Positions 1-7,055 are shown, counted from the stretch's first letter. The stretch: 64,000 bases of DNA from Bradyrhizobium erythrophlei (GCF_900129425.1 NZ_LT670817.1:4588001-4652000); one strand, 5' to 3'. Program-made: numbers and translations. The notes: a model not told the origin generated them from the sequence alone.

Positions 1-553
1 GGTTGGCCTCATTGGCGCGGCCCTCGATCACTACCGGCGCCGGCAAGCTGAATTTTGCGCAGAGTTCCGCGATTCTTTTCATGACCTGAGCGGTCTCGGC
101 AAACGCCGGCGTGGCGTCATGGTTGACCTTGACGACGGTTTCAAGCGGCATGGTTCGATCGAGCACCATCGCAATTCCGCGCGCGTGATCCTTTGCCTTC
201 GGATCCTCGATCAGACGTGACAATGCGCTGATGGCTCGCGGCGCGCTGCTGCGAATGTACTTCTGATCTTCCTCCGCGATCGCGGCGAGCACGCGCTCGT
301 CATGCGCGAGGCGGCTGGCGATCGTCGCCATGGATTGCGCGGATGATTGCGGCGTGCCGAAACCAGCAAGCTTGGCGGCCTTCACGCGGGCGCCGTGGCC
401 GGGCCGCACCGTGTAGAGCGCGCGCACGAAAGCCCGGTGACGATCGGTCGGCAGTGCCAGCATCGCCGGACCATCCTTGGCGTCGACAGGATCGAGCGGC
501 GCCAGTTCGCGGCGCTTGCCTCTCGTTCGCTTGCTGGTCGGCTTTTCGGTCAT
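1..553 (-). CDS. Phage terminase small subunit-like protein (3' end beyond window)
   Basis: An open frame runs from an ATG at 553 to the window edge without a stop, about 184 residues. The N-terminus is basic (MTEKPTSKRTRGKRRELAPL). It is followed by a helical region with an 'RALYTVRPGHGARVKAAKLAGF' type of segment, the usual look of a terminase small-subunit HTH that recognises packaging sites, and then DERVLAAIAEED. Small terminase subunits bind phage DNA and hand it to the large subunit. The start overlaps the stop of the upstream gene (ATGA), so translation is probably coupled. The family call is from resemblance only; a large terminase subunit should follow to the left of the window and would settle it. 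Confidence 0.55.
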   Translation of the reverse strand, partial: MTEKPTSKRTRGKRRELAPLDPVDAKDGPAMLALPTDRHRAFVRALYTVRPGHGARVKAAKLAGFGTPQSSAQSMATIASRLAHDERVLAAIAEEDQKYIRSSAPRAISALSRLIEDPKAKDHARGIAMVLDRTMPLETVVKVNHDATPAFAETAQVMKRIAELCAKFSLPAPVVIEGRANEAN

Positions 554-996
554 GCCTGGCCGGCCGGCTCTACGGCGACCAGCTTGTCGAAAGCCGCTTT
601 GCGCGCCGCCTGCTGCTCAGGTGGAAGCTCGCTCAGGAATCGACGGGTCTGCGCCGCTTTCGGCAACGCGCCCGAGCCGTCTTCGTATTCGCGGCCTGTT
701 TGCGGGCAACAATCGCGCATGGGCGTCGCATTGGCGACGCCGACTGCGACTTCGTCGGCCGACGCACCCCGCTGCTCCATTTGGCGCTGAACGCGCCGAC
801 GGGCCTCCGCGTCTGTTTCATGCTTTGGCATGTCGGCGGCGCGGTCGCGCTCTCGAATGAAGTTCGCGGTTTGATGCTCATGCGACGTCGCACCTGATCC
901 GACCTCGTACAGTCGGCCGGTGGTCGGACAGCGCGCGGCGACGCTGGGATCGCCGAGAGAGAAAACCAAGCTTTCAGAGTTCGCAGTGTCGGCCAT
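550..996 (-). CDS. Phage-element hypothetical protein with a duplicated CPxTGRxYExGSGA motif
   Basis: This is a 148-residue protein of unknown function in the element's coupled gene chain. Residues 23-36 (CPTTGRLYEVGSGA) and 97-110 (CPQTGREYEDGSGA) are near-identical copies about 74 residues apart. The protein therefore looks like two related modules, each beginning with a Cys-Pro and an aromatic/glycine turn. There is no signal peptide or membrane segment. The stop overlaps the start of the terminase-like gene (ATGA), and the next gene upstream ends only 1 bp before this ATG. I do not recognise the family. The position next to the terminase suggests a virion-morphogenesis or packaging accessory role, which is inference. 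Confidence 0.6.
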   Translation of the reverse strand: MADTANSESLVFSLGDPSVAARCPTTGRLYEVGSGATSHEHQTANFIRERDRAADMPKHETDAEARRRVQRQMEQRGASADEVAVGVANATPMRDCCPQTGREYEDGSGALPKAAQTRRFLSELPPEQQAARKAAFDKLVAVEPAGQA

Positions 997-997
997 T

Positions 998-1189
998 TTA
1001 TGTTCCTAGGTTGATGGATTGAGCAGCGGGACTAAGAGCGGCGCCGTAGCCGCCGGCGAGCGATGTATTCGGCAAAAGGCGCAGTTGCTGCTGGGCCAAG
1101 AGCCTTTTCCGACGTTCTTCGTCAGTTTCGGGTTCGCCGGGCGATGACCCGCCGAGACCGATCGACTGTGCTGCCGGCGAAAAGTTCAT
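998..1189 (-). CDS. Small element protein with terminal SPAAQSIxLG repeats
   Basis: This is a 63-residue protein. The ATG at 1189 is chosen because it overlaps the stop of the upstream gene (ATGA) as elsewhere in this chain; a longer in-frame start would overlap that gene by about 90 bp. The same peptide appears near both ends, SPAAQSIGLGG at residues 4-14 and SPAAQSINLGT at 53-63. Between them is a charged helix rich in Glu, Arg and Gln. Function is unknown. Duplicated short linear motifs in a small phage protein would fit a tether or docking peptide for a larger structural partner, but nothing here proves it. Confidence 0.5.
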   Translation of the reverse strand: MNFSPAAQSIGLGGSSPGEPETDEERRKRLLAQQQLRLLPNTSLAGGYGAALSPAAQSINLGT

Positions 1190-1590
1190 TCGTCGTCCTT
1201 GATGTTGGATCCCAGGATGATCGACAGCGTCCCCATGGTTCGGCGTGCTTCCTGATCGCCATCGAGATATTTGGCGACCCACCCGCGATCTTTCATGAGC
1301 GAGGCCTTCTTGTGCTGGGCGAGTTCGTATTCCTGGCGACTGACCGGAGTGCGGGCGCGCGCCTGCTGTAGAACCTCTTCTGGAACGCCCATGCCCCTGA
1401 ACGTGTCCAAGGTCTGTTCTCGGATCGCGTCAGCCGACGATACGGCCCCTTCCTTCATGCCCTCGGGCACCGGGACGCCTTGCCCAAAATGAAACGTGAT
1501 TTTCTGTGTGGCCGGCGCGGCATCGGCCGGCGTCTTGGGCGCCATGGTACCGGGTTGCTGAAGATCGGACGCCACTACTGGTTCGGTCAT
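1186..1590 (-). CDS. Phage-element hypothetical protein
   Basis: This 134-residue protein lies in the coupled chain, with both its start (1590) and its stop (1186) overlapping neighbours by ATGA. The first 35 residues are Pro/Ala/Thr-rich and look disordered. The rest is predicted helical and ends in an acidic tail (KDDE). There is no Cys, no signal peptide and no membrane helix. I do not recognise the family. Its place between a coiled-coil protein and the terminase region is compatible with a head or packaging accessory protein. Confidence 0.55.
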   Translation of the reverse strand: MTEPVVASDLQQPGTMAPKTPADAAPATQKITFHFGQGVPVPEGMKEGAVSSADAIREQTLDTFRGMGVPEEVLQQARARTPVSRQEYELAQHKKASLMKDRGWVAKYLDGDQEARRTMGTLSIILGSNIKDDE

Positions 1591-2231
1591 GCCGCTTGCT
1601 CCGCTTCGTCGGAAGGCTCGGGATCGGCGACCGGCTCGCTCTCCATAAATTCGATCAGGCGACGGCCGCGATCTTCGACCTCTGCCGCCAGCCCGTACGG
1701 TGCACCGTTGGCGATTTTTCGCAGCGGCCCGATGATCCTGCGGTGTTCGTTGATACCGGGCTGATCGCGAGGTCCGGCTGCGCGGTCAGCAAGGGCCGCG
1801 ATTGATCTGGTGCTGAGATAGCTTCTGGACAAATCGCCGAACACCGCGGCGTCGGCTCGATCGAGATTGTGGACCGCGACCTGCAACGCGGCGGTGGCCT
1901 CGTCGACCAGCTTGGCTGCCGCCTGCAGGTTAGTAAGGCGCTTGTTCGTATCCGCGATGCGCTCGGCTTTCTCGCGCTCCAGCCGCACGCGATCGTCGGC
2001 GCGGCGCCTGCTGACCATCGCGGCGATGCGGTCTTGGTGCACGGCGATAGCACGGCGCTGGGCCTCCAGCTGCTGATCAATGGCATCGACGGCGCCGGCG
2101 TAATTTTCGGTCAGCAGCGCGGCAGCGCGGTCACGCTCGAGATCCGCGATCTTGGCTTCCGTCTGCGCCAACGCGGCCTCGGCGGCGCGCCGGGTGTCGT
2201 CGGGGTCGGTGCGGAGGAACGGGAGTTTCAC
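1587..2231 (-). CDS. Coiled-coil element protein (GTG start)
   Basis: This 214-residue protein begins VKLPFLRTDPDDTRRAAEAA. The GTG at 2231 overlaps the upstream stop (GTGA), which fits the coupling seen along the chain and explains why no ATG sits there. Residues of about 15-130 are dense in Ala, Glu, Arg, Gln and Leu with heptad-like spacing, so a long coiled coil is likely, and the last 20 residues are acidic. The stop overlaps the next start (ATGA). Scaffold or chaperone-like roles are common for such phage proteins; function is not established here. Confidence 0.55.
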   Translation of the reverse strand: MKLPFLRTDPDDTRRAAEAALAQTEAKIADLERDRAAALLTENYAGAVDAIDQQLEAQRRAIAVHQDRIAAMVSRRRADDRVRLEREKAERIADTNKRLTNLQAAAKLVDEATAALQVAVHNLDRADAAVFGDLSRSYLSTRSIAALADRAAGPRDQPGINEHRRIIGPLRKIANGAPYGLAAEVEDRGRRLIEFMESEPVADPEPSDEAEQAA

Positions 2232-2515
2232 AGCTTGCCCCGCTTCTTCAGGCCAAGGCGCTCGGCATGAGCCGGATTTCTCTTCCAAATCGCATCGACG
2301 GCCGCCTGATAGGCGTCCTCGCCCTCGGCCTTCCGTATCGCCGCCAGATGGTTGATGCTTTCGCGGCCGGGAGAGCCGACGCCCTGCTCGATGTAGTTGC
2401 CATGCCCATCGAGCTTGGCGTCCTGACCGAACACGATCAAATCCTCGGCCGCTTGGTGCGCGGCGCGCTGCTCGGGGGTAAGGACCTGCATCTCTTCGGG
2501 TGTAAGGGTAACCAT
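2228..2515 (-). CDS. Small element protein, unknown function
   Basis: This 95-residue protein starts MVTLTPEEMQVLTPEQRAAH. The paired TPEE/TPEQ starts resemble short helix-capping repeats. The middle carries a polar stretch (GHGNYIEQGVGSPGRE) and the tail is basic (LKKRGKL). Its stop overlaps the GTG of the coiled-coil gene. A 21-bp gap separates it from the ribbon-helix-helix gene upstream, so this may be the first gene of the coupled late chain. The family is not recognised. Confidence 0.55.
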   Translation of the reverse strand: MVTLTPEEMQVLTPEQRAAHQAAEDLIVFGQDAKLDGHGNYIEQGVGSPGRESINHLAAIRKAEGEDAYQAAVDAIWKRNPAHAERLGLKKRGKL

Positions 2516-2536
2516 CGGTTTTCCTTCGTTCTGGTG

Positions 2537-2704
2537 TTAGGCTGCTTTGCTGGTGCGCTCGGCGATGCGCTGGGCAACGTGATCGATCAAGATTTTGCGG
2601 ATCAGGTTTGATAGGCCGCGGGATTCCGCCGCGGCCTGATCTTCAAGGGCTGTGCGCAACTGGCCCGCTACCCGGAGAGTGATTTGGTCGTCTCGCCTTT
2701 TCAT
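2537..2704 (-). CDS. Ribbon-helix-helix (CopG/Arc-like) DNA-binding protein
   Basis: About 55 residues starting MKRRDDQITLRVAGQLRTAL; a start 7 codons upstream (2725) is also possible. The pattern is that of CopG/Arc regulators: a short beta strand (QITLRV), helix 1 (LRTALEDQAAAES), the turn RGLSN, then helix 2 (LIRKILIDHVAQRI). These proteins bind operator DNA as dimers through the paired N-terminal strands. It sits just downstream of the HTH gene and may help regulate the element. No toxin partner is visible, so an antitoxin role is not supported. Confidence 0.6.
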   Translation of the reverse strand: MKRRDDQITLRVAGQLRTALEDQAAAESRGLSNLIRKILIDHVAQRIAERTSKAA

Positions 2705-2753
2705 GATTGAAGAATCGCACTGCATTGACTTGCCAGCTACGTCCTGAAGGACT

Positions 2754-2996
2754 CTATTTGCGCCGCCACCTCTGCCATTCGGACTGCATCAACGTTTCGC
2801 GTTCGGCATCGACCACGAATTCAGGCTTCAGCGCCAACGCCTCGCATAGCTCTGCTTCCACTTTCGCCCCGAGCCGTTTCTTCCGGTTCATCACCTTGTT
2901 CGTGTAGCCGGCCTTCCCCAAAATTCGGTCAACCGCTGAATGCGACAAGCCAAGCGAAACGATCCGCGCCCGGAAAATCTCGACCTTGTCACTCAT
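2754..2996 (-). CDS. Small helix-turn-helix regulator of the element
   Basis: This 80-residue protein begins MSDKVEIFRARIVSLGLSHS. Residues 15-40 (LGLSHSAVDRILGKAGYTNKV) look like the first helices and recognition helix of a Cro/CI-type HTH, followed by the basic MNRKKRLGAKVE. A perfect 9-bp inverted repeat lies 18-45 bp upstream of the start, where an autoregulatory operator would be. A repressor or Cro-like switch is the most economical reading, but no dimerisation domain or protease site is visible, so the role in lysogeny is uncertain. Confidence 0.55.
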   Translation of the reverse strand: MSDKVEIFRARIVSLGLSHSAVDRILGKAGYTNKVMNRKKRLGAKVEAELCEALALKPEFVVDAERETLMQSEWQRWRRK

Positions 2997-3013
2997 CGCA
3001 GCGAACCAGATTT

Positions 3014-3041
3014 TGAGAAATCGGCGCCGCCAGATTTCTCA
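3014..3041. promoter_or_regulatory. Perfect 9-bp inverted repeat upstream of the HTH gene
   Basis: TGAGAAATC at 3014-3022 and GATTTCTCA at 3033-3041 are perfect complements around a 10-bp GC-rich centre. The site lies 18-45 bp upstream of the HTH gene start at 2996, where an operator would act. A centre-to-centre distance of 19 bp between the half-sites is within reach of a dimeric HTH protein. Operator function is inferred from symmetry and position only. Confidence 0.45.
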
Positions 3042-3733
3042 GACCCGGACCGGCCCAAATTTTGGAGACCGGACCGCGCCCGGGGAATTTCTGGAAATCC
3101 GAAGACGAGTTGGGAAACAGGGCCGCGTGCCCCAGTGTCAACGTCGATTATCGGGCGGCCTAATAGGTTCCGGCCCCCACCCACCCCACCCGGCCTCGAC
3201 GGCCTGGCAACCCTGCAAATATCGCCAAAACCCACGTTTCGCGAGCGCTCGGATGCCTGGTCGCTCGCGCGCCCTCGCGCATCCCATACTGTTACAGTTG
3301 CTTCGCTACGCCCATAAAGCCCTTCCCGCTGATCATCAGACAGGTGGCGTTGATGCTGCATTTCGCTGTCCTGCAGCGGTTTGAGCGGCATGCGGACACA
3401 ATCGATCGGCGGCCGGGAAGCACATGGGATACAAAGACCGTCGGAAAGGCGCCGGTGTGCTAGCGCCCTCGCCGCTGTGTCGGTGCGGTCGGGCAGCGGC
3501 AGCGCATGCCTGGGCGAGTGCAAGAGGCTCGGCAAGGGATGGCTGGCGATCGGGGAAAAAGGCTGATCGTTGACTATCAACACTGCGTTGAGGCGGATGA
3601 GGTCAATTCCATCCCTGTTTCGCCTGCCCTTCCCTTGCTTCGGGTGGTGCACCGCGGGGCCGCCAAGGCCCAAAGCGGGGCTACTACCCGCCGGGGGGTA
3701 TGGGGGGATAGAACACAGGCCCAACGCAGGGGT

Positions 3734-3819
3734 GATCGTATGGGATAGCAGGGGTGATCGCAGTAGGGATCGCAGCCGGATCGTAGGGCAAAAAGTTAGG
3801 GTCGTAGGGGGGATCGTAG
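3734..3819 (+). repeat. Six helically phased GATCGYAG direct repeats (iteron/operator-like)
   Basis: Copies of GATCGYAG or a one-base variant start at 3734, 3756, 3768, 3779, 3800 and 3812. The steps of 22, 12, 11, 21 and 12 bp are close to one or two turns of B-DNA, so the copies face the same side of the helix. The steps are not multiples of three, so a repeated peptide does not explain them. The array directly follows the stop of the RepA-like ATPase gene, the usual neighbourhood of iterons or of a cooperatively bound operator. Confidence 0.5.
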
Positions 3820-3822
3820 CCC

Positions 3823-5232
3823 TCATTTTACGCTCCCGTTCGTTGGTTCTGGCGCGGCCTTTCGCGCCACCCGTTTTGTGCCGCGGGATGGCGGGCCGAA
3901 CGGCACGTTCTCAATCTTGCCGGTGTGAAAAAGTCGCTGCTGCGCCGCTGCGAACGCCTTCATCGTGGTGCCCTTGGCGTCGGGCATGTCGGCAAAGACT
4001 TTCGGCGCGTGGCCCCTGCCCGGCAGCGCAAAGACGTTGACGCCCTGCACGGTGCAGGCGTCCAGGCAGTCGAGATAGGTCTGATCCACGTTCGAATAGG
4101 CAGCCGCCAAGCGCGGGCCGGTGGCGCTGGTCTCCAGAACATAACAACCATCTTCCCAGCGCAATTTTTGCTTTTCGCCGGGCGGGCCGTAGTTGGTTTT
4201 CATCACCTCGAGCTCGCGGCCCGTGCTGCCGTCCTCGTTGTCGGTCGATCGCAGATACAGGCGGGCCCGGGTGGCGTTCTGCCAATCCATGCTGCCGCCC
4301 CGGCCGGTGCCGCTGGTGAGGCCTGAGAGGCTGGGATGGTCGAGCAGCAGCACGGCGCAACAAGCGTCCCGCGCCAGCCGGCGGAACAGGCTGACAAACA
4401 TGCGGGCCTGCACGCGATCGTTCTGGTTGCCGCCGAACGTGGCCGCGATGCTGTCGACGATGACAAGCGCGGGGCGGATGTCCACCGCAGCGGCGTACAG
4501 CGCGTCGAACAGCGCCGTCGGCACCATGGCGCCGTTTGGCCTCGAGATGGCCAGCAAGCAATGGTCCGGGTCGGCGAAGTGAAAATGTAGCCGCTCGATG
4601 TCCGCGGGCTCGATGCCGCGCTTACCCGCTACCCGGGCGAGTCGCCGGCGCATCTCGGCCTCGGGCTCCTCGGCACTAAAAAAGATAACTTGGCCTGTCT
4701 CACAGGTGGTGCCCAGCCAGTCGCCAAGGCTATGCTCCACCGAAACCGCCAGCTGCAGCGCAACGGTGGTTTTGCCGCCACCGCCATCGCCGGAAAGGAT
4801 CGTGGCGTCGTCCGCGGGGATCCTGTTCGTGGCGAGCCAGCGCATGGGCGGCAGCGGCACGTCGCGCCAAGCCGGCGGGCAAACCAGCGTGAGCGGCGCC
4901 GCCGGTGCTGGCGCTTGATCGGGCTCGCCGTCGATCGGCAGACCGTACGCTTCCGGGCCGTCGGCCGCGGGCGGCTCGTCGGGACTCATCATGCGCAGTT
5001 CTGCGCGGGCCGTGTCCCGATCGCGAGGGTCATTCAACTCCATCCGCAACCGTGCCGCAGTGGCACTCGCTCGAATTGCGAGCTCGTCGGCATCGCAGAA
5101 GAATTCCGGGCCCTCGGGCGTATCCTCGCGGTGGTGCTGGTCCATCGTCAGACCGCACCGTTCGCAGGGCCTCGGGTCAATCTCGATCGGAGCCGGTTCA
5201 TCCTCAAACGCGGCGGGCCTGAGGGCGCTCAT
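3823..5232 (-). CDS. RepA-like AAA ATPase (AAA_25 family, hexameric replicative-helicase type)
   Basis: This 469-residue protein has a Cys-rich N-terminus (CERC at 23-26 with nearby His pair and C46) that could bind a metal. A RecA-fold core follows: Walker A GDGGGGKTT at about 148-156, an acidic FFSAEEPEAE segment at 184-193, Walker B ALVIVDS at 255-261, and a LLLDHPS motif further on. This architecture matches RSF1010 RepA-like DNA helicases found in plasmids, prophages and integrative elements. The start overlaps the stop of the PC4-like gene, and the phased repeats lie directly downstream. Together these suggest a replication or mobilisation module. Helicase activity itself is inferred from family resemblance. 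Confidence 0.75.
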   Translation of the reverse strand: MSALRPAAFEDEPAPIEIDPRPCERCGLTMDQHHREDTPEGPEFFCDADELAIRASATAARLRMELNDPRDRDTARAELRMMSPDEPPAADGPEAYGLPIDGEPDQAPAPAAPLTLVCPPAWRDVPLPPMRWLATNRIPADDATILSGDGGGGKTTVALQLAVSVEHSLGDWLGTTCETGQVIFFSAEEPEAEMRRRLARVAGKRGIEPADIERLHFHFADPDHCLLAISRPNGAMVPTALFDALYAAAVDIRPALVIVDSIAATFGGNQNDRVQARMFVSLFRRLARDACCAVLLLDHPSLSGLTSGTGRGGSMDWQNATRARLYLRSTDNEDGSTGRELEVMKTNYGPPGEKQKLRWEDGCYVLETSATGPRLAAAYSNVDQTYLDCLDACTVQGVNVFALPGRGHAPKVFADMPDAKGTTMKAFAAAQQRLFHTGKIENVPFGPPSRGTKRVARKAAPEPTNGSVK

Positions 5233-5516
5233 TCTGTTGCCTCGCTGGCGCCGTCGCTATCGATCAGGCCAAGCTCGCGGGCCTTCGCCAGCGCCTTGGT
5301 GAGGGCGTCGACGAGCTCGGGCAGCCGGCGTACCACCACGGCCAAGCCCTTCGGCGTCGGCACCAGGCGGCCTTCCTTCATCGCGTGGGTTCGCAGATCG
5401 ACGAGGTTGTGGCCCTCATAGGTCGAGAGCGAAACAATCACGGCGTCGTGCCGGCGGTTTTTCCAGAATTTGGAAATGACGACGGGCTCGTCGAGCGTGG
5501 GCCTGCGCGCGCTCAT
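5229..5516 (-). CDS. PC4/YdbC-like ssDNA-binding domain protein
   Basis: This 95-residue protein carries the PC4 C-terminal fold pattern: ISKFWKNRRHDAVIVSLSTY, then YEGHNLVDLRTHAM, then LVPTPKGLAVVVRRLPELVDAL. That is a curved beta sheet with aromatic and basic residues followed by one helix. PC4-like proteins bind single-stranded DNA as dimers. It is coupled at its stop to the AAA ATPase (ATGA-type overlap) and at its start to the TSCPD gene, so it may protect or deliver ssDNA for that ATPase. The domain call is firm by eye; the pathway is inference. Confidence 0.7.
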   Translation of the reverse strand: MSARRPTLDEPVVISKFWKNRRHDAVIVSLSTYEGHNLVDLRTHAMKEGRLVPTPKGLAVVVRRLPELVDALTKALAKARELGLIDSDGASEATE

Positions 5517-5845
5517 GGCGTGATCCGATCCAGCGCTTCCCCGATCGGCGATGTGGGTTCGCCCTGGCTGTTGCGCTTCATGGCGCTGCGCATCGCCGCG
5601 AGGTCGGCGCCGTGCTGCAGGGCGAACGAAATTGCGATCGCCGCGTCGGACGCGAGGGCATCGAGCGCACTGTTCGCGTGGCCGGCATTGATGAATATTT
5701 CGCCCACCCTGCCGTCGGCATAGTGGCCGGCCGTCATTGTGAAGTCGGCCCCGCGGTGCTCGAAGGCGACGGTTTCGCAGGCTCGCCGGTCCGGCAGGCG
5801 TTCGCGGCCGGGCTTGTCAGCGGCGCTGCTTTGGCATATTTCCAT
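5513..5845 (-). CDS. TSCPD-domain protein
   Basis: This 110-residue protein starts MEICQSSAADKPGRERLPDR. The ATG at 5845 is chosen because a longer in-frame version would run back through the terminator hairpin. The core (ACETVAFEHRGADFTMTAGH, then GEIFINAGHANSALDALASD, then IAISFALQHG) matches the TSCPD domain known from the C-terminal region of class II ribonucleotide reductases, where it occurs with metal-binding cysteines. Stand-alone copies are common in alphaproteobacterial prophages and have no assigned role. Here most of the Cys ligands are absent. It overlaps the PC4-like gene by 4 bp. Confidence 0.65.
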   Translation of the reverse strand: MEICQSSAADKPGRERLPDRRACETVAFEHRGADFTMTAGHYADGRVGEIFINAGHANSALDALASDAAIAISFALQHGADLAAMRSAMKRNSQGEPTSPIGEALDRITP

Positions 5846-5882
5846 GGTGCTGATCCGAAGTTGTGCTGATCCGAAAACAACG

Positions 5883-5912
5883 AAAGCCGCTCCCTGGCCG
5901 GGGCGGCTTTTT
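5883..5912 (-). terminator. Rho-independent terminator after the AlpA-like gene
   Basis: AAAGCCGC (5883-5890) pairs with GCGGCTTT (5903-5910), with CCC/GGG extending the stem inwards. On the minus strand the hairpin follows the AlpA-like stop at 5919 and is followed by a T-rich CGTTGTTTT. It also has a TTTTT tract on the plus strand, so it may work in both directions. It separates the early regulatory genes from the TSCPD-PC4-AAA unit. Confidence 0.7.
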
Positions 5913-5918
5913 CGTTTC

Positions 5919-6110
5919 TTAGGCTGCGGTCTCGATGACGCGAGATTGCTGCCACCGACGGTTTTCACCGACGGTTACGCCCTTGCGTTTTTCAGAGAGC
6001 TGGATGAAGCGCGGCCCGTTGCCGCTTGCGATCAGCCGTTGTCCGGTGCTGCGGGAAAAACCGTTCAGCTTGCACCAGTCGTCAAATGACATCACTCGAT
6101 CGTCGTCCAT
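5919..6110 (-). CDS. AlpA-like helix-turn-helix protein (excisionase/regulator type)
   Basis: This is a 63-residue protein from ATG 6110 (MDDDRVMSFDDWCKLNGFSR); an ATG 11 codons upstream is possible. 'MSFDDWCKLNGFSRSTGQRL' followed by GNGPRF is the winged-helix pattern of AlpA/MerR-like excisionases and phage regulators: a short first helix, a recognition helix, and a Gly-Pro turn. Such proteins often bend att DNA or activate the integrase gene. It lies two genes from the integrase on the same strand, consistent with that role. Direct evidence for excision control is lacking. Confidence 0.6.
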   Translation of the reverse strand: MDDDRVMSFDDWCKLNGFSRSTGQRLIASGNGPRFIQLSEKRKGVTVGENRRWQQSRVIETAA

Positions 6111-6182
6111 AGCGGACCTCCATGAGCATCCTTGATGCTTCATCGGTACTCGCAGCGGGGACGAGCGCGCAGGAGACTTGTA

Positions 6183-6845
6183 CTAGGGCTTTGCCCGGCT
6201 TCGTGTCACTCGGAGTGCCTTAGCAATCTCCGCGCATTGGGCGGCTTTGCTATGGCGGCGGCCACCTTGATCGCCGAGGAGGTTGTCATTGATGGCGATG
6301 ATGAATTCTTGGAACCATGACGGCTTTGACCGGCGTTCATCGTAACCGGCACCGGTGGCGGTCGGCGTCAGCCCCACCCTCCGGCAGCACTCGGCTACAC
6401 TGTGCACGAAGAGCGGCCACGGATTTTGCAGATCCGTCGGCTTGCCGAGCTGATGGATGCCCCGAAGGCGCCTTTCAGCGTCAGCAGCGAGGGTTTCCAA
6501 TTCGTCGAACCTCCGAATCTCGCTGAGTCGGTCGTCGTAAATCCTGCGGTCGAGTTTTGTCCATGCGTTTGCCGCCTTGCGCAGGCTCTCCGCAAGCTGC
6601 TCGAGGTGAGCCAATTGTCGTTTGCCCGGTCGACGCACCGCGGCCGCAGTCGCCGCTGCTCTTTCGATAGCCGAGCGGTTTGTCAGGTATACGGAACAAC
6701 AGGAGAGAACGGGTCTTCGCAATTTATCGGCTAGAAGTGTTTCCGGAAGACATGACGATATCCTGGCCCATCGCTCATCGCTTATGGAGATAAGTTCAAC
6801 ACTCGACTGCCGATCAGGCGCGGCGATGCCTTTACGCGCACTCAT
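6183..6845 (-). CDS. Element hypothetical protein
   Basis: This 220-residue soluble protein of unknown function lies between the integrase side and the AlpA-like gene. It is rich in Ala, Arg and Leu with a probable long helical segment at about 60-125 (LEQLAESLRKAANAWTKLDR). A more globular part follows with NPWPLFVHSVAECCRRVGLT and a basic tail. There is no catalytic signature. The Trp/Cys segment resembles anonymous proteins seen near integrases in rhizobial islands, but I cannot name a family. The start at 6845 is 3 bp beyond the stop of the preceding gene, so co-transcription is likely. Confidence 0.5.
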   Translation of the reverse strand: MSARKGIAAPDRQSSVELISISDERWARISSCLPETLLADKLRRPVLSCCSVYLTNRSAIERAAATAAAVRRPGKRQLAHLEQLAESLRKAANAWTKLDRRIYDDRLSEIRRFDELETLAADAERRLRGIHQLGKPTDLQNPWPLFVHSVAECCRRVGLTPTATGAGYDERRSKPSWFQEFIIAINDNLLGDQGGRRHSKAAQCAEIAKALRVTRSRAKP

Positions 6846-6848
6846 CGT

Positions 6849-7055
6849 TTAAGCGCGCGCACGCTGCTGGAGTAGATCATAGCGCTTGCGGATGAACGAC
6901 GCGCTGTCTGCCGGCATAGCCTCGCCGTGCTTGCGTAGATAGGCAGCCTCGGCCTCAGTACGCACCGCAGCGAGCTGGTCAGAACTCAACGTGCCGAAAT
7001 CCTGGTCAGCCGTAATGCCGGCGCCCGACAGGACGGCCTTTGCTTCGTGCTTCAT
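6849..7055 (-). CDS. Small element protein downstream of integrase
   Basis: This 68-residue protein starts MKHEAKAVLSGAGITADQDF. The ATG at 7055 avoids overlap with the integrase and follows a GGAGA-type ribosome site. It is helical with a basic C-terminus (IRKRYDLLQQRARA). The AxxVLxGAGI...LSSDQLAAVR pattern suggests two helices around a turn. Function is unknown. It probably forms one transcript with the integrase 11 bp upstream and the 220-residue protein downstream. Confidence 0.5.
   Translation of the reverse strand: MKHEAKAVLSGAGITADQDFGTLSSDQLAAVRTEAEAAYLRKHGEAMPADSASFIRKRYDLLQQRARA

Larger units (their letters stand above)
2997..3822 (-). other. 826-bp region without a confident gene inside the element
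   Basis: The stretch separates the RepA-like ATPase from the HTH gene. One minus-strand frame (2993-3826, 277 residues) is open throughout and overlaps both neighbours by ATGA. Its product, however, is low in complexity, Pro/Arg-rich and lacks any domain I can name, and another frame reads protein-like for only about 20 residues. What is visible is DNA-level structure: six phased GATCGYAG repeats at its right end and a perfect inverted repeat at its left end. I read it as mainly regulatory or replicative DNA, possibly with remains of a gene. Confidence 0.4.

Noticed and set aside
2993..3826. 277-codon frame between the ATPase and the HTH gene
   Set aside because: It overlaps both neighbours by ATGA, which favours a gene, but the product is low complexity and the region carries DNA-level repeats. 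Kept only as an uncertain region, not called as CDS.
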